Below, piece after piece: positions 6,830-14,782 of a DNA stretch of 15,899 nucleotides. A program made the translations under genes and the position numbers. Source of the stretch: an uncultured Bacteroides sp. (lineage in GTDB: Bacteria > Bacteroidota > Bacteroidia > Bacteroidales > Bacteroidaceae); the NCBI GenBank assembly GCA_900557355.1, contig USSR01000078.1, positions 1 through 15,899 of the forward strand, given 5' to 3'. Below the pieces are notes generated by a model, which was given only the letters and a program-made list of their open reading frames with translations, was not told where the DNA came from and ran no database searches. Position 1 is the stretch's first letter. Every line of letters begins with the position of its first letter.

Positions 6830-8491
6830 TTACAGCAGTCCATTATCTTCCAAATACTGCTTATAACCGCTATAATTATTTGTGCCTTTCTTGAAAGTCA
6901 CCCAGCTAAAATTTGTGATGTATTCAGTAAATAACCCAGCTACAAATAATTGTTCCTTCAGCTCACTCCAATCCTTAGCTTTATAAGCTATATTAGGACA
7001 ATTACAGCTCTTGAAGGATTCAATATCCACACCAAATTTTACACCATTCGCATCACAAGCCTTTTTAATTTCGGCATACCAGTTCGGCAAATCAACGTCA
7101 AAATCAACCAAACAACGTCCGCCAATATCTTGAAGATATAAATGGTCGATATTAGGAGTTTTTGCAAAAATACGTCCAAACCATTCTCCACAAAGATCTG
7201 CAGGCATACCTCTCCACAATGCAGGCGCTATGGAAACCGGTTTGCTGGATTTCGTCTTAATATAAGACGCAACCCCCTCCAAATAATTTGCCAACATAGA
7301 CAACGCAGGTTCTTGCTGCCAGCCTACAGGATAAGATCCATCATGGAATTCTTCGGTAATATACCAACCAACCAGACACGGATTGTTTCCAAATTGCTCA
7401 TACACTTCATCAAAAAGCATCTTGTTTCTCTTCAGATTCAATTCATATTTGGCCGGATCGGCAGAATTTGTTTTGCTATAGTCGCCCGGATACAATCCCA
7501 AAATGATTTTCATGCCATTACGTTCCGCTGCTTCAAACATTTTATCTATAATATCGCACTTCACTTGCACCCAAGGTAAATTCGTATTCTTGTAGAATGA
7601 AACATTTGTATCATCATCATTACCGGTAAATTGTTCTGAATATTGTATAATCCACGTATCCAAACCAATGGCCCGACTATCTTTAAACTGCTGATCCCAA
7701 TCCTCATTTTCATAAGCTTCCTTATTTAACTGAATAAATATGCTTGAAAATTTAGGTTTGCCCGGCACCAACTCGTAAGAAGTCAACTGCTCTAAATTGT
7801 CTATTTGAAACTCTCCGCTGCAAGCCTCGCCCGTAGTGTTCTCTACTTCAATACGAAAACCTTCGTTACGGTTCATCAGTAGTTTTTCTGCCGTGGCACC
7901 TTCCCCTTTCTTATAAAGCTTAAAAGCACTATAAGGCATAATCAAACGAGTCCAGCCTTCCTTGGAAAGAACTTCCGTATCTTCGTAAGCCCAATAAGAC
8001 CAACGTTTACGGGTGTAGTCATGAGGTGCTTCGGCACTGAATTGCTTTTCGTCTTCCATTATAATAAAACGGAACAATCCCTTATTCCCTTGTTTACCCT
8101 TCACCCAAATGGACAGTCCCAATGGATGGAAGCTCAGGTCTACTCTATAGTCACCCCAACGTTGTTGAAAATATACGTTTTCAGGAGCATCGGCTGTTCC
8201 ACCTCCCACAAAATCATACATCAACTTAAAACTGCCCGTACCTTCTTTTTGATCATCACCCAATTCATAATCAAGAGATGCCTTACCTGCTTCCTTTTTA
8301 GGTATATCATAAATCTCACAACCCAAATCATCATAAGAATTGATAGACTTTACAGCTTTGGTGTTATTTATTATCCTCTGCTTTTCAAGAACCTGATCGT
8401 ATCCCGGTGCTCTATACCCTTTGTGTATATCATCGGTACAAGAGCATAAAGAAATACCAAACAAACATAAAATCAATATATATGTTCTCAT
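6830..8491 (-). CDS. CBM-like plus DUF4434-like surface lipoprotein, putative glycan hydrolase
   Basis: This is a 553-residue lipoprotein. The leader ends at LCSC (C18), followed by TDD, which fits the acidic surface-export signal of Bacteroides lipoproteins. Residues about 55-240 resemble a galactose-binding-type beta-sandwich, with LGLSIWVKG, a WTRLIMPYSAF strand and FQIDNLEQL, which is the pattern seen in CBM-like modules of glycanases. From about 245 a TIM-barrel-like domain follows, with GLDTWIIQY, MKIILGLYPGD, CLVGWYITEE (372-381), IDHLYLQDIGG and FGVDIESF (486-493). E381 and E491 align with the glutamate pairs of the other two DUF4434-like proteins, although overall similarity is lower. 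An outer-surface, possibly endo-acting role that feeds SusC/SusD is inferred. A 78-bp spacer with a hairpin precedes it and the 22-bp-period repeat follows it, so it closes the upstream block. Confidence 0.85.
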   Translation of the reverse strand: MRTYILILCLFGISLCSCTDDIHKGYRAPGYDQVLEKQRIINNTKAVKSINSYDDLGCEIYDIPKKEAGKASLDYELGDDQKEGTGSFKLMYDFVGGGTADAPENVYFQQRWGDYRVDLSFHPLGLSIWVKGKQGNKGLFRFIIMEDEKQFSAEAPHDYTRKRWSYWAYEDTEVLSKEGWTRLIMPYSAFKLYKKGEGATAEKLLMNRNEGFRIEVENTTGEACSGEFQIDNLEQLTSYELVPGKPKFSSIFIQLNKEAYENEDWDQQFKDSRAIGLDTWIIQYSEQFTGNDDDTNVSFYKNTNLPWVQVKCDIIDKMFEAAERNGMKIILGLYPGDYSKTNSADPAKYELNLKRNKMLFDEVYEQFGNNPCLVGWYITEEFHDGSYPVGWQQEPALSMLANYLEGVASYIKTKSSKPVSIAPALWRGMPADLCGEWFGRIFAKTPNIDHLYLQDIGGRCLVDFDVDLPNWYAEIKKACDANGVKFGVDIESFKSCNCPNIAYKAKDWSELKEQLFVAGLFTEYITNFSWVTFKKGTNNYSGYKQYLEDNGLL

Positions 8492-8534
8492 TAGTTACAA
8501 TTTTAAAATTTTACTATTTATAGATTTTAAAGAC

Positions 8535-8558
8535 AGGGGGCTGTTGTCCACGCCCCCT
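8535..8558 (-). terminator. GC-rich hairpin after the DUF5018-like gene
   Basis: AGGGGGC (8535-8541) and GCCCCCT (8552-8558) form a perfect 7-bp, G:C-dominated stem with a 10-base loop. It starts 11 bp after the stop of the DUF5018-like gene. In the gene direction the stem is followed by GTCTTTAAAATC, which is only weakly T-rich, so partial termination or mRNA stabilisation is more likely than a full stop. It could lower expression of the downstream enzymes relative to the transport genes. Confidence 0.55.
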
Positions 8559-8569
8559 CTTTCCTATCA

Positions 8570-9997
8570 TTATTGCGGATAATAACTCATCTTATACATT
8601 CTGATTCTGGATTCAGTCGCATCATAACCAACAACGGTAGATGCAATGTATACATCATAACCTGTAGCTGTCTGCTCTTTGTATATAGAGATGTCACCCC
8701 AACGATTATAATTGGTAGGAGCTATCTCCTCACCGGTAAACAGGCAGAGTTCATCATATCCCGCATCTTCTGCCGTCAACTCCATCTTATTACGGTTCGT
8801 GATTTCAAAGACTTGTACCTTCGCATTCCCCCATGCAGAATAATTCTGCTCAATGGTAGCCAAGAACACGTCTTCATTCACTGTAAACACCTTAAAGTCA
8901 AGGATCTTATAGGAATGGTTCTGCGGGTTGAGTTCATTAATGTCCATGTATGGCGAGAAGATGTTAAAGCGGCTTCCTTTCTTCTCTTTACGATACTCAT
9001 CATCCGCATCATCACTTGACGGTGTGTAGAATGATATGTAATGGTCTGAATTTCCATCCAATGAAGCACGCTGTACCTGAGCACGATCCCAGTTAGCACC
9101 TGCAGGACCATAACGCAAGATTATAGGTTCATTAGCAGGTGTCACCAGTTCACCATCCATCAATTCCCAATAGTAAATATTCATCATACTAGGAGCGATA
9201 CCGTAGATAAACGACTTTCCTTTCGTTACATCACCTATTACACTCATCTCATAACCCATGTCTTCCGGACATCCATCACCGTCTGTATAATCCAGCAATA
9301 AATGGTGTTCTTTATCTTCCTCAGAATAATAGTAAACCATGAAACCAGCGCCATAAACGTTTTCACGGGCAGTAATCAAATGGCCGGCATCGTCTACGTC
9401 GGCCTTCATCATAAATGATCTTGCCGAGGGCACGATATCAAGTCCAGAACCGGTTTTCCTATCATATCTGAAAATGTTACCATCATATACCTGTACAGCC
9501 AGTCCTTTCTCCGTCATCGCCAATCCGGTGAGATTGCGGTCATTGATGTTCAATTCCACAGAGTTCTTATCCCAAAGTTTTGCGAACTTGGTCTTAGGTG
9601 GTGTAGGCAAAATCTTAATTGTGTTATTATGACGATTACCCTGTACGTCAATTACAGTGATTTTCAAAGGTTCAGTAAAATCGGTCTCTCCTGTCAATGG
9701 AGTTTCCACATAACAATTATGCTCCAAACTAACGGTACAAACCAGACGCGTCAAGTCCAAAGGTTCCTCATCCGTTGTGGGCACTTTCACTGTTATTTCT
9801 TCACCTTCTTCATAAGGTCCTTTCTTTGTTGCCGTAAATTCGGCCGGATTATCCGGAATCTTAATTGTCACATTCAACAAACCTTTCACTTGGTCTGTAC
9901 GTCCTTCAGCTAAATCTGGAGATTCACATGAAGCCAAAGCTGCTGCAAACAGACATATTATCGCTGTATATTTATTAAGTAATTTCATAGCATTCAT
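8570..9997 (-). CDS. DUF5018-like lipoprotein, putative surface glycan-binding protein
   Basis: This 475-residue lipoprotein has the lipobox LASC at C24 and ESPD after it. Residues about 37-130 form a beta-rich domain with repeated short strands (LLNVTIKIP, EITVKVP, LKITVIDVQGN), resembling the DUF5018-type N-terminal domains of Bacteroidota PUL proteins. Residues about 135-475 have a blade-like pattern (LTGLAMTEKGLAVQVYDG, SFMMKADVDDAGHLIT, VFLATIEQNYSAWGNAKVQVFEI) that suggests a beta-propeller. No catalytic motif is evident. It lies 6 bp after the SusD-like gene, the usual place for a surface glycan-binding protein (the SusE/SusF position), so glycan capture for the SusC/SusD complex is the likely role. 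The ATG at 9997 or the one at 9988 could be used; the second gives a tidier signal peptide (MKLLNKYTAIICLFAAALASC). Confidence 0.78.
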   Translation of the reverse strand: MNAMKLLNKYTAIICLFAAALASCESPDLAEGRTDQVKGLLNVTIKIPDNPAEFTATKKGPYEEGEEITVKVPTTDEEPLDLTRLVCTVSLEHNCYVETPLTGETDFTEPLKITVIDVQGNRHNNTIKILPTPPKTKFAKLWDKNSVELNINDRNLTGLAMTEKGLAVQVYDGNIFRYDRKTGSGLDIVPSARSFMMKADVDDAGHLITARENVYGAGFMVYYYSEEDKEHHLLLDYTDGDGCPEDMGYEMSVIGDVTKGKSFIYGIAPSMMNIYYWELMDGELVTPANEPIILRYGPAGANWDRAQVQRASLDGNSDHYISFYTPSSDDADDEYRKEKKGSRFNIFSPYMDINELNPQNHSYKILDFKVFTVNEDVFLATIEQNYSAWGNAKVQVFEITNRNKMELTAEDAGYDELCLFTGEEIAPTNYNRWGDISIYKEQTATGYDVYIASTVVGYDATESRIRMYKMSYYPQ

Positions 9998-10003
9998 TTT
10001 TTA

Positions 10004-11647
10004 TTATTTCCATTCATCAAACTGTTCACATGATGTATTCTGTTGCAATTCTTCCAATGGTACGGGAAAACGATTATACTTCTCCAAATACACACGCGTT
10101 GAACCACCGTCACAATCCACAAGCTGATATTCAAAACTATCACCAACTTTCGTCGGTTTAACACCTTTCATGTGGGTACCGTTCAACACTGTAGTACCTA
10201 ATCCCCAACGACGGAGATCCCAAAAGCGATGCCCTTCAAATGCCAATTCGATCATTCTTTCGCGTCGAAGCAACTTCATGAATTCCGTCTTGGTACTTGC
10301 TGATACCGCCGGTAAATCAACACGAGCACGGACTTCATTCAAAGCACTCAGAGCTTCTGTCAATCCACCATTCTGTTGTGCCATAGCCTCAGCATAAATC
10401 AGTAAGACTTCAGCGTAACGCATGTAGTAATAAGTCAAGTCAGTAGACCGCATAGTATTTTTCGGCAATGCTTCATCAAATAATTTACGCATGTAATAGC
10501 CAGTACATGTAGTACCACCACCCAGCGCATAACCATCCGTACTGCCTTCATAAGTATAAAGTGTCTGGCCTTTCCACTGACAACCATTATAAAGTATAGA
10601 AGCATAGAATCTTGGTTCACGCCCTGAATAGGGATTAGCAGCCATTACAGGATTGGTCCAATCAAAATCAGTTCCATCCGCCATCTGATAAGATGACACT
10701 AGGTCTTCGGTAGGACTTGCTTCTGCATAACCTCCATCACTGGGTGGACAATAGAAATAATCGAATGAATAATCCATCTTATTATCATAAGAATAGCCAA
10801 ACTCGATAATGCTCTCTTGATTACTTATTACCGAACTTCTCCTGTTAGTAAACAACTCTCCATAACCTTTATCTTCACGACTTGGATTCTTGTATAGCTT
10901 ATAACCGAGTTTTTTTACTTCCAACGCGGCATCCGAAGCCGCTTTCCAACGTTCGGCGTAAAGCATGGCACGCGCCAACAGTCCATAAGCGGCACCTTTT
11001 GTGATACGTCCGGTATGAGTTTCAGTTCCCCACGGATTTGTTGTTCCATTATTCCATTTAGCAGGGAGATATTTAGCTGCAAAATCCAGATCTTCTGCTA
11101 TGAAGTCCCAACATTCATCAGGTGTGCAACGGGCATGATTTTTCTCTCCCAGCTCCGGCAGATCTTTATATAAAATAAAACTGGCACCATAACGTTTTGC
11201 CAAATCAAAGTTAGCTAATGCACGGAAAAAGCGTGCTTCTGCCTCAGCTTCAAGGGCTATTTCTTCAGTGAAATTACTGCGATGTTCTTTCAAGTCACGC
11301 AAGAAACGACAACAAGAAAGCTGCCATGTATGTCTATTCTTCCAAAGGTCGAACCGATTAGCAGATGGAGTAATCGGAGCGGAACCGAAAACAAACAAAT
11401 TTTCCGAATCACGCGGACCATTCATTTTTAAGATATCCGAACAAGCATCATTCTCTACCTCACTCCCATAGTATCCACCGACAAGCGAATAAAATCCATT
11501 CAAATTCAATCGCAAATTATCTGCATTTGACCAGGCCACATCTTCAGGATAACTATCTGTCAAAACAGGATCAATATCGCAACTTACTAACGACAAACCA
11601 GTAAATGCGACTAATATTGTTAGAAATTTATTAATTGATTTCATCAT
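10004..11647 (-). CDS. SusD/RagB-family outer-membrane nutrient-binding lipoprotein
   Basis: This is a 547-residue SusD-family protein, the surface lid that binds glycan and delivers it to its SusC partner. The leader ends in the lipobox LVSC (C23) followed by DIDP. Family landmarks are present: an N-terminal SusD-like segment with LRLNLNGFYSLVGGYYG, a helical TPR-like core (EARFFRALANFDLAKRYG at 137-154; ITKGAAYGLLARAMLYAE), and the C-terminal family block with YMRYAEVLLIYAEA near 408-421, LNEVRARV near 436-443 and RRERMIELAFEGHRFWDLRR (461-480). Length is within the family norm. It is 8 bp downstream of its SusC partner and 6 bp upstream of the DUF5018-like gene. The ligand cannot be read from sequence. 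ATGs in tandem make the start 11647 or 11644. Confidence 0.97.
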   Translation of the reverse strand: MMKSINKFLTILVAFTGLSLVSCDIDPVLTDSYPEDVAWSNADNLRLNLNGFYSLVGGYYGSEVENDACSDILKMNGPRDSENLFVFGSAPITPSANRFDLWKNRHTWQLSCCRFLRDLKEHRSNFTEEIALEAEAEARFFRALANFDLAKRYGASFILYKDLPELGEKNHARCTPDECWDFIAEDLDFAAKYLPAKWNNGTTNPWGTETHTGRITKGAAYGLLARAMLYAERWKAASDAALEVKKLGYKLYKNPSREDKGYGELFTNRRSSVISNQESIIEFGYSYDNKMDYSFDYFYCPPSDGGYAEASPTEDLVSSYQMADGTDFDWTNPVMAANPYSGREPRFYASILYNGCQWKGQTLYTYEGSTDGYALGGGTTCTGYYMRKLFDEALPKNTMRSTDLTYYYMRYAEVLLIYAEAMAQQNGGLTEALSALNEVRARVDLPAVSASTKTEFMKLLRRERMIELAFEGHRFWDLRRWGLGTTVLNGTHMKGVKPTKVGDSFEYQLVDCDGGSTRVYLEKYNRFPVPLEELQQNTSCEQFDEWK

Positions 11648-11655
11648 ATTCGTTT

Positions 11656-14600
11656 TTAGAAACTTACATTTAATCCAAATTCAAAAGTACGTTGTTGAGG
11701 ATAATAACCTTGGTTTACACCCGGCATTTCAGGATCCAAATGCTTCAGATGCGACAAAGTAAATAAGTTACCACCAGCAAAATAAGCACGTACTTTCTTA
11801 ATGCCTGCAGTTGCAGTCCATTCAGAAGGCAAAGTATAACCTATCTGAAGACTCTTCAGACGTACATACGCACCATCTTCAACCCACCAAGAAGACATCT
11901 TACCACCATTTTCCCTGGATACGATACCCAATCGAGGATAATCTGCATTAGTATGATCAGGACGCCAAGAATTTTCCACCAAATAATAAGGAGTATTACC
12001 ATCACAATAGAAAGGTTTAGTATAGAATGTATTATCATAACCTACATCTTTATAAACTCCACATAAATTGACATCAAACAAAGCTGCACCTTGTAATAAC
12101 ATTGAAAAATCAATTCCTTTCCACTCACCAGCCAAATTCAACCCAAACATCATTTCAGGTGTACTGCTACGGCCAATGGGCACACGATCCTGATCGTACG
12201 TAATCTTACCATCACCATTAATATCTTTCAATTTGATATCACCTGGAAGTGTTGGACCATAAACTGCACTATGCGCAATCTCCTCTTCTGTTTGAAACAA
12301 ACCTTCTGCTACAAATCCCCAATATTCCCCCATTGGACGTCCTGTACTACGCATATAATTAGGTACATTCGCATCCTCTGTCATTTTCAAAATCTTATTA
12401 CGTGCCCATGACACATTACCTCTGACAGAATAATTAAAATCCTTGACCCGATTGTGATGTGTCAATACCAACTCAAAACCACGGTTGTCATGTGAGCCAT
12501 AATTAATGTAAGCTGGAAAATAATCACCTAAAGAAAGCGGGAAATTACCGGACTGTTTCTCAAGAGAACGAGTTGTCTTCATATAAAATACATCTAATTC
12601 GACTCCCAACAAACCATTCCACATACTAGACTCAATACCCACATTATAAGTATCTGTCAATTCCCACTTTAGGTTCGGATTAATAGGACGACTTAAACCC
12701 AAATATTTCTGAGGATCGGAACCGAACATCACGATTGGATCTTTAGACAAAGTAGCTGTAGAAAAATAAGTCATAGTATTACTGATGGAGCGGTCACTAC
12801 CCAACCGTCCGGCAGATGCTCTAACTTTCAAATTTTCCATAAAAGGAACAGCATCTTTAAAGAAATCTTCTTGAGAAACACGCCATCCCACAGATACCCC
12901 GGGAAATACACCCCATCTATATTTCTTGGGGAGAGCAGTAGAAGCATCAATTCTACTGGTTACTTCCAACAAATATTTATCATCATAAGAATAATTAAAA
13001 CGGAACACATACCCTGCGCGTCTATCTAAACCATGCCCTCCTTTAACAAGGTTTTCATTTACAGTCAGCCCATAACTCATGTCCATAATATCCGTAATAG
13101 GGAAATCTTCTCTACCTGCCGATAAGCTTGACTCATCAGTTCTAGAATACTCATACAAGAACAATCCCGATACAGCATGTTTACCGAATTTGTTAAAATA
13201 TTCAACAGTAGGTTGAATAGTATAGCCCTGACTTTCAGTAAACCACTGATTCAAAGACGCCTTACTGGCAATACGTCCTTTCTGCACACCCCAACTACGA
13301 GTTGACTGATTCCAACAATCCAAATCATAAGGCAGGAAGTATTTTTTCTGCATGGTATAGCTCTTAACATAAGAGGCGTTCAGTTTCAAGCTAAGTCCCT
13401 TAACAAAGGGCAATTTATATTTCATAGATATATTTCCTTGAAAGTAAGTTTTTTTAATGGTATTCTTGCCTGAAAGATCTCTAGCTGCAACCGGATTATT
13501 GTTTCCATTACCATCTAAATTCAAACTACCTACAGGTAACCCCGAAGGTGAATAAGCTTTCAAATAAGGATAAGACAACATGGCCTGCTGGAAAATAGAA
13601 GCATAAGAACCTTTACCGGCACCAGCTCCCGGCTCATTATCTTCAGACACATAACCGGACAAGTCTAACGACAAATCAAAATTATCAGTAACTTTTGCAT
13701 CCATATTAGAACGGAAATTGTATTTGTCATAAGAAGTGTGATCAATAACACCTTCCTGATTATATGCACCTACAGAAGCAAAGAATTTCAAGCGCTCAGT
13801 ACCCCCAGAAACAGATACATTATTTGTATAGGCAGGAGCCACATTCTTAAATAGCAAATCAAACCAATCAGTGCTACCATAAACCGCTTCGTTTTCACCC
13901 GGATTTTCAATACGGTCTATCTCATTAGCCGTAAAACGCAAACTTTCTTCCGCCACACCATCCAAACGCTGAGCAGTATTATACCAATAAGCATAATCAG
14001 GACCATTTAAAAACTTTGGAAAGTTTGTATTTTGACTTAATGTAACAGAAGAGTTAACTGTTACTGTCGGTTTTTGAACCGTACCGCGTTTAGTTGTCAC
14101 CAAGATAACACCGGCAGCGGCACGCACACCATAAACAGCAGCAGCTGTTGCATCCTTCAAAATAGTAATAGATTCTACTTCGTCCGGAGAAAATGTCGGG
14201 AAATAATCTGTCACCACACCATCAATAACAATCAGTGGATCTCCATCTCCTGCACCGTTACCACGGATGTACAAACTAGCACCATCTTTACCAGGCTGAC
14301 CACTACTTTGCTTGGTTATCAAACCAGGAAGACGTCCAGCCAACATAGAAGATAAATTACCACTAGGAGCCATCTTCAACTCTTTGTTGTCTACCTGAGC
14401 AATAGCACCGGTTACATTAATTTTCTTTTGCGTACCATAACCTACCACTACTACTTCATCCAGCAACTCAGCATCTTCCTTCATAACAACCTTTAGTATT
14501 CTCTTTCCTTTCAACTGTATCTTCTGAGTCATATAACCCACGTAAGAGAATGTCAAATGTGAATTGGCATCAGGTACCATAATAGTGAAATGTCCATCCG

Positions 14601-14766
14601 CATTTGTCACGGTACCGGTCTTACGACCTTCCGTAAAAACAGACACTCCGATTAAAGGACTATCAGTCTCGTCAAAAACATTACCCTCTACTTTCACCTG
14701 AGCATACGCACCAATGCTCAAGAAGGAGAATAATAGAAATAGTAAACTAACACACTTGTTTTTCAT
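11656..14766 (-). CDS. SusC/RagA-family TonB-dependent outer-membrane transporter
   Basis: This 1036-residue protein is the active importer of the PUL. A signal peptide ending at AYAQ (residue 23) is followed by a carboxypeptidase-regulatory-like domain (about 24-100, with GHFTIMVP and FSYVGYMTQ), then the SusC landmark DEVVVVGYGTQKK (103-115). The plug follows to about 229 (APSGNLSSMLAGRLPGL, SLYIRGNG, DPLIVIDGV, DEVESITILKDATAAAVYG). The rest is a long beta-barrel ending in FEFGLNVSF, with the terminal Phe typical of outer-membrane barrels. No N-terminal anti-sigma-binding (STN) domain is visible, which argues against direct sigma/anti-sigma signalling through this transporter. It is intact and of normal length. 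It lies 16 bp after the epimerase gene and 8 bp before the SusD-like gene, so it is likely co-transcribed with both. Confidence 0.98.
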   Translation of the reverse strand: MKNKCVSLLFLLFSFLSIGAYAQVKVEGNVFDETDSPLIGVSVFTEGRKTGTVTNADGHFTIMVPDANSHLTFSYVGYMTQKIQLKGKRILKVVMKEDAELLDEVVVVGYGTQKKINVTGAIAQVDNKELKMAPSGNLSSMLAGRLPGLITKQSSGQPGKDGASLYIRGNGAGDGDPLIVIDGVVTDYFPTFSPDEVESITILKDATAAAVYGVRAAAGVILVTTKRGTVQKPTVTVNSSVTLSQNTNFPKFLNGPDYAYWYNTAQRLDGVAEESLRFTANEIDRIENPGENEAVYGSTDWFDLLFKNVAPAYTNNVSVSGGTERLKFFASVGAYNQEGVIDHTSYDKYNFRSNMDAKVTDNFDLSLDLSGYVSEDNEPGAGAGKGSYASIFQQAMLSYPYLKAYSPSGLPVGSLNLDGNGNNNPVAARDLSGKNTIKKTYFQGNISMKYKLPFVKGLSLKLNASYVKSYTMQKKYFLPYDLDCWNQSTRSWGVQKGRIASKASLNQWFTESQGYTIQPTVEYFNKFGKHAVSGLFLYEYSRTDESSLSAGREDFPITDIMDMSYGLTVNENLVKGGHGLDRRAGYVFRFNYSYDDKYLLEVTSRIDASTALPKKYRWGVFPGVSVGWRVSQEDFFKDAVPFMENLKVRASAGRLGSDRSISNTMTYFSTATLSKDPIVMFGSDPQKYLGLSRPINPNLKWELTDTYNVGIESSMWNGLLGVELDVFYMKTTRSLEKQSGNFPLSLGDYFPAYINYGSHDNRGFELVLTHHNRVKDFNYSVRGNVSWARNKILKMTEDANVPNYMRSTGRPMGEYWGFVAEGLFQTEEEIAHSAVYGPTLPGDIKLKDINGDGKITYDQDRVPIGRSSTPEMMFGLNLAGEWKGIDFSMLLQGAALFDVNLCGVYKDVGYDNTFYTKPFYCDGNTPYYLVENSWRPDHTNADYPRLGIVSRENGGKMSSWWVEDGAYVRLKSLQIGYTLPSEWTATAGIKKVRAYFAGGNLFTLSHLKHLDPEMPGVNQGYYPQQRTFEFGLNVSF

Positions 14767-14782
14767 ATTATTAAAATTAAAA

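Noticed and set aside
7142..7579. 145-codon plus-strand frame, and similar ones at 8021-8449, 8573-9019 and 5221-5625
   Set aside because: All sit antisense to well-supported genes and encode compositions typical of reverse-strand shadows, rich in Ile, Phe, Arg, Ser and His and without motifs.
8878..9111. Minus-strand 77-codon frame, and another at 11856-12038
   Set aside because: They are alternate frames inside the DUF5018-like and SusC-like genes, which are continuous and intact there, so no frameshift is implied.
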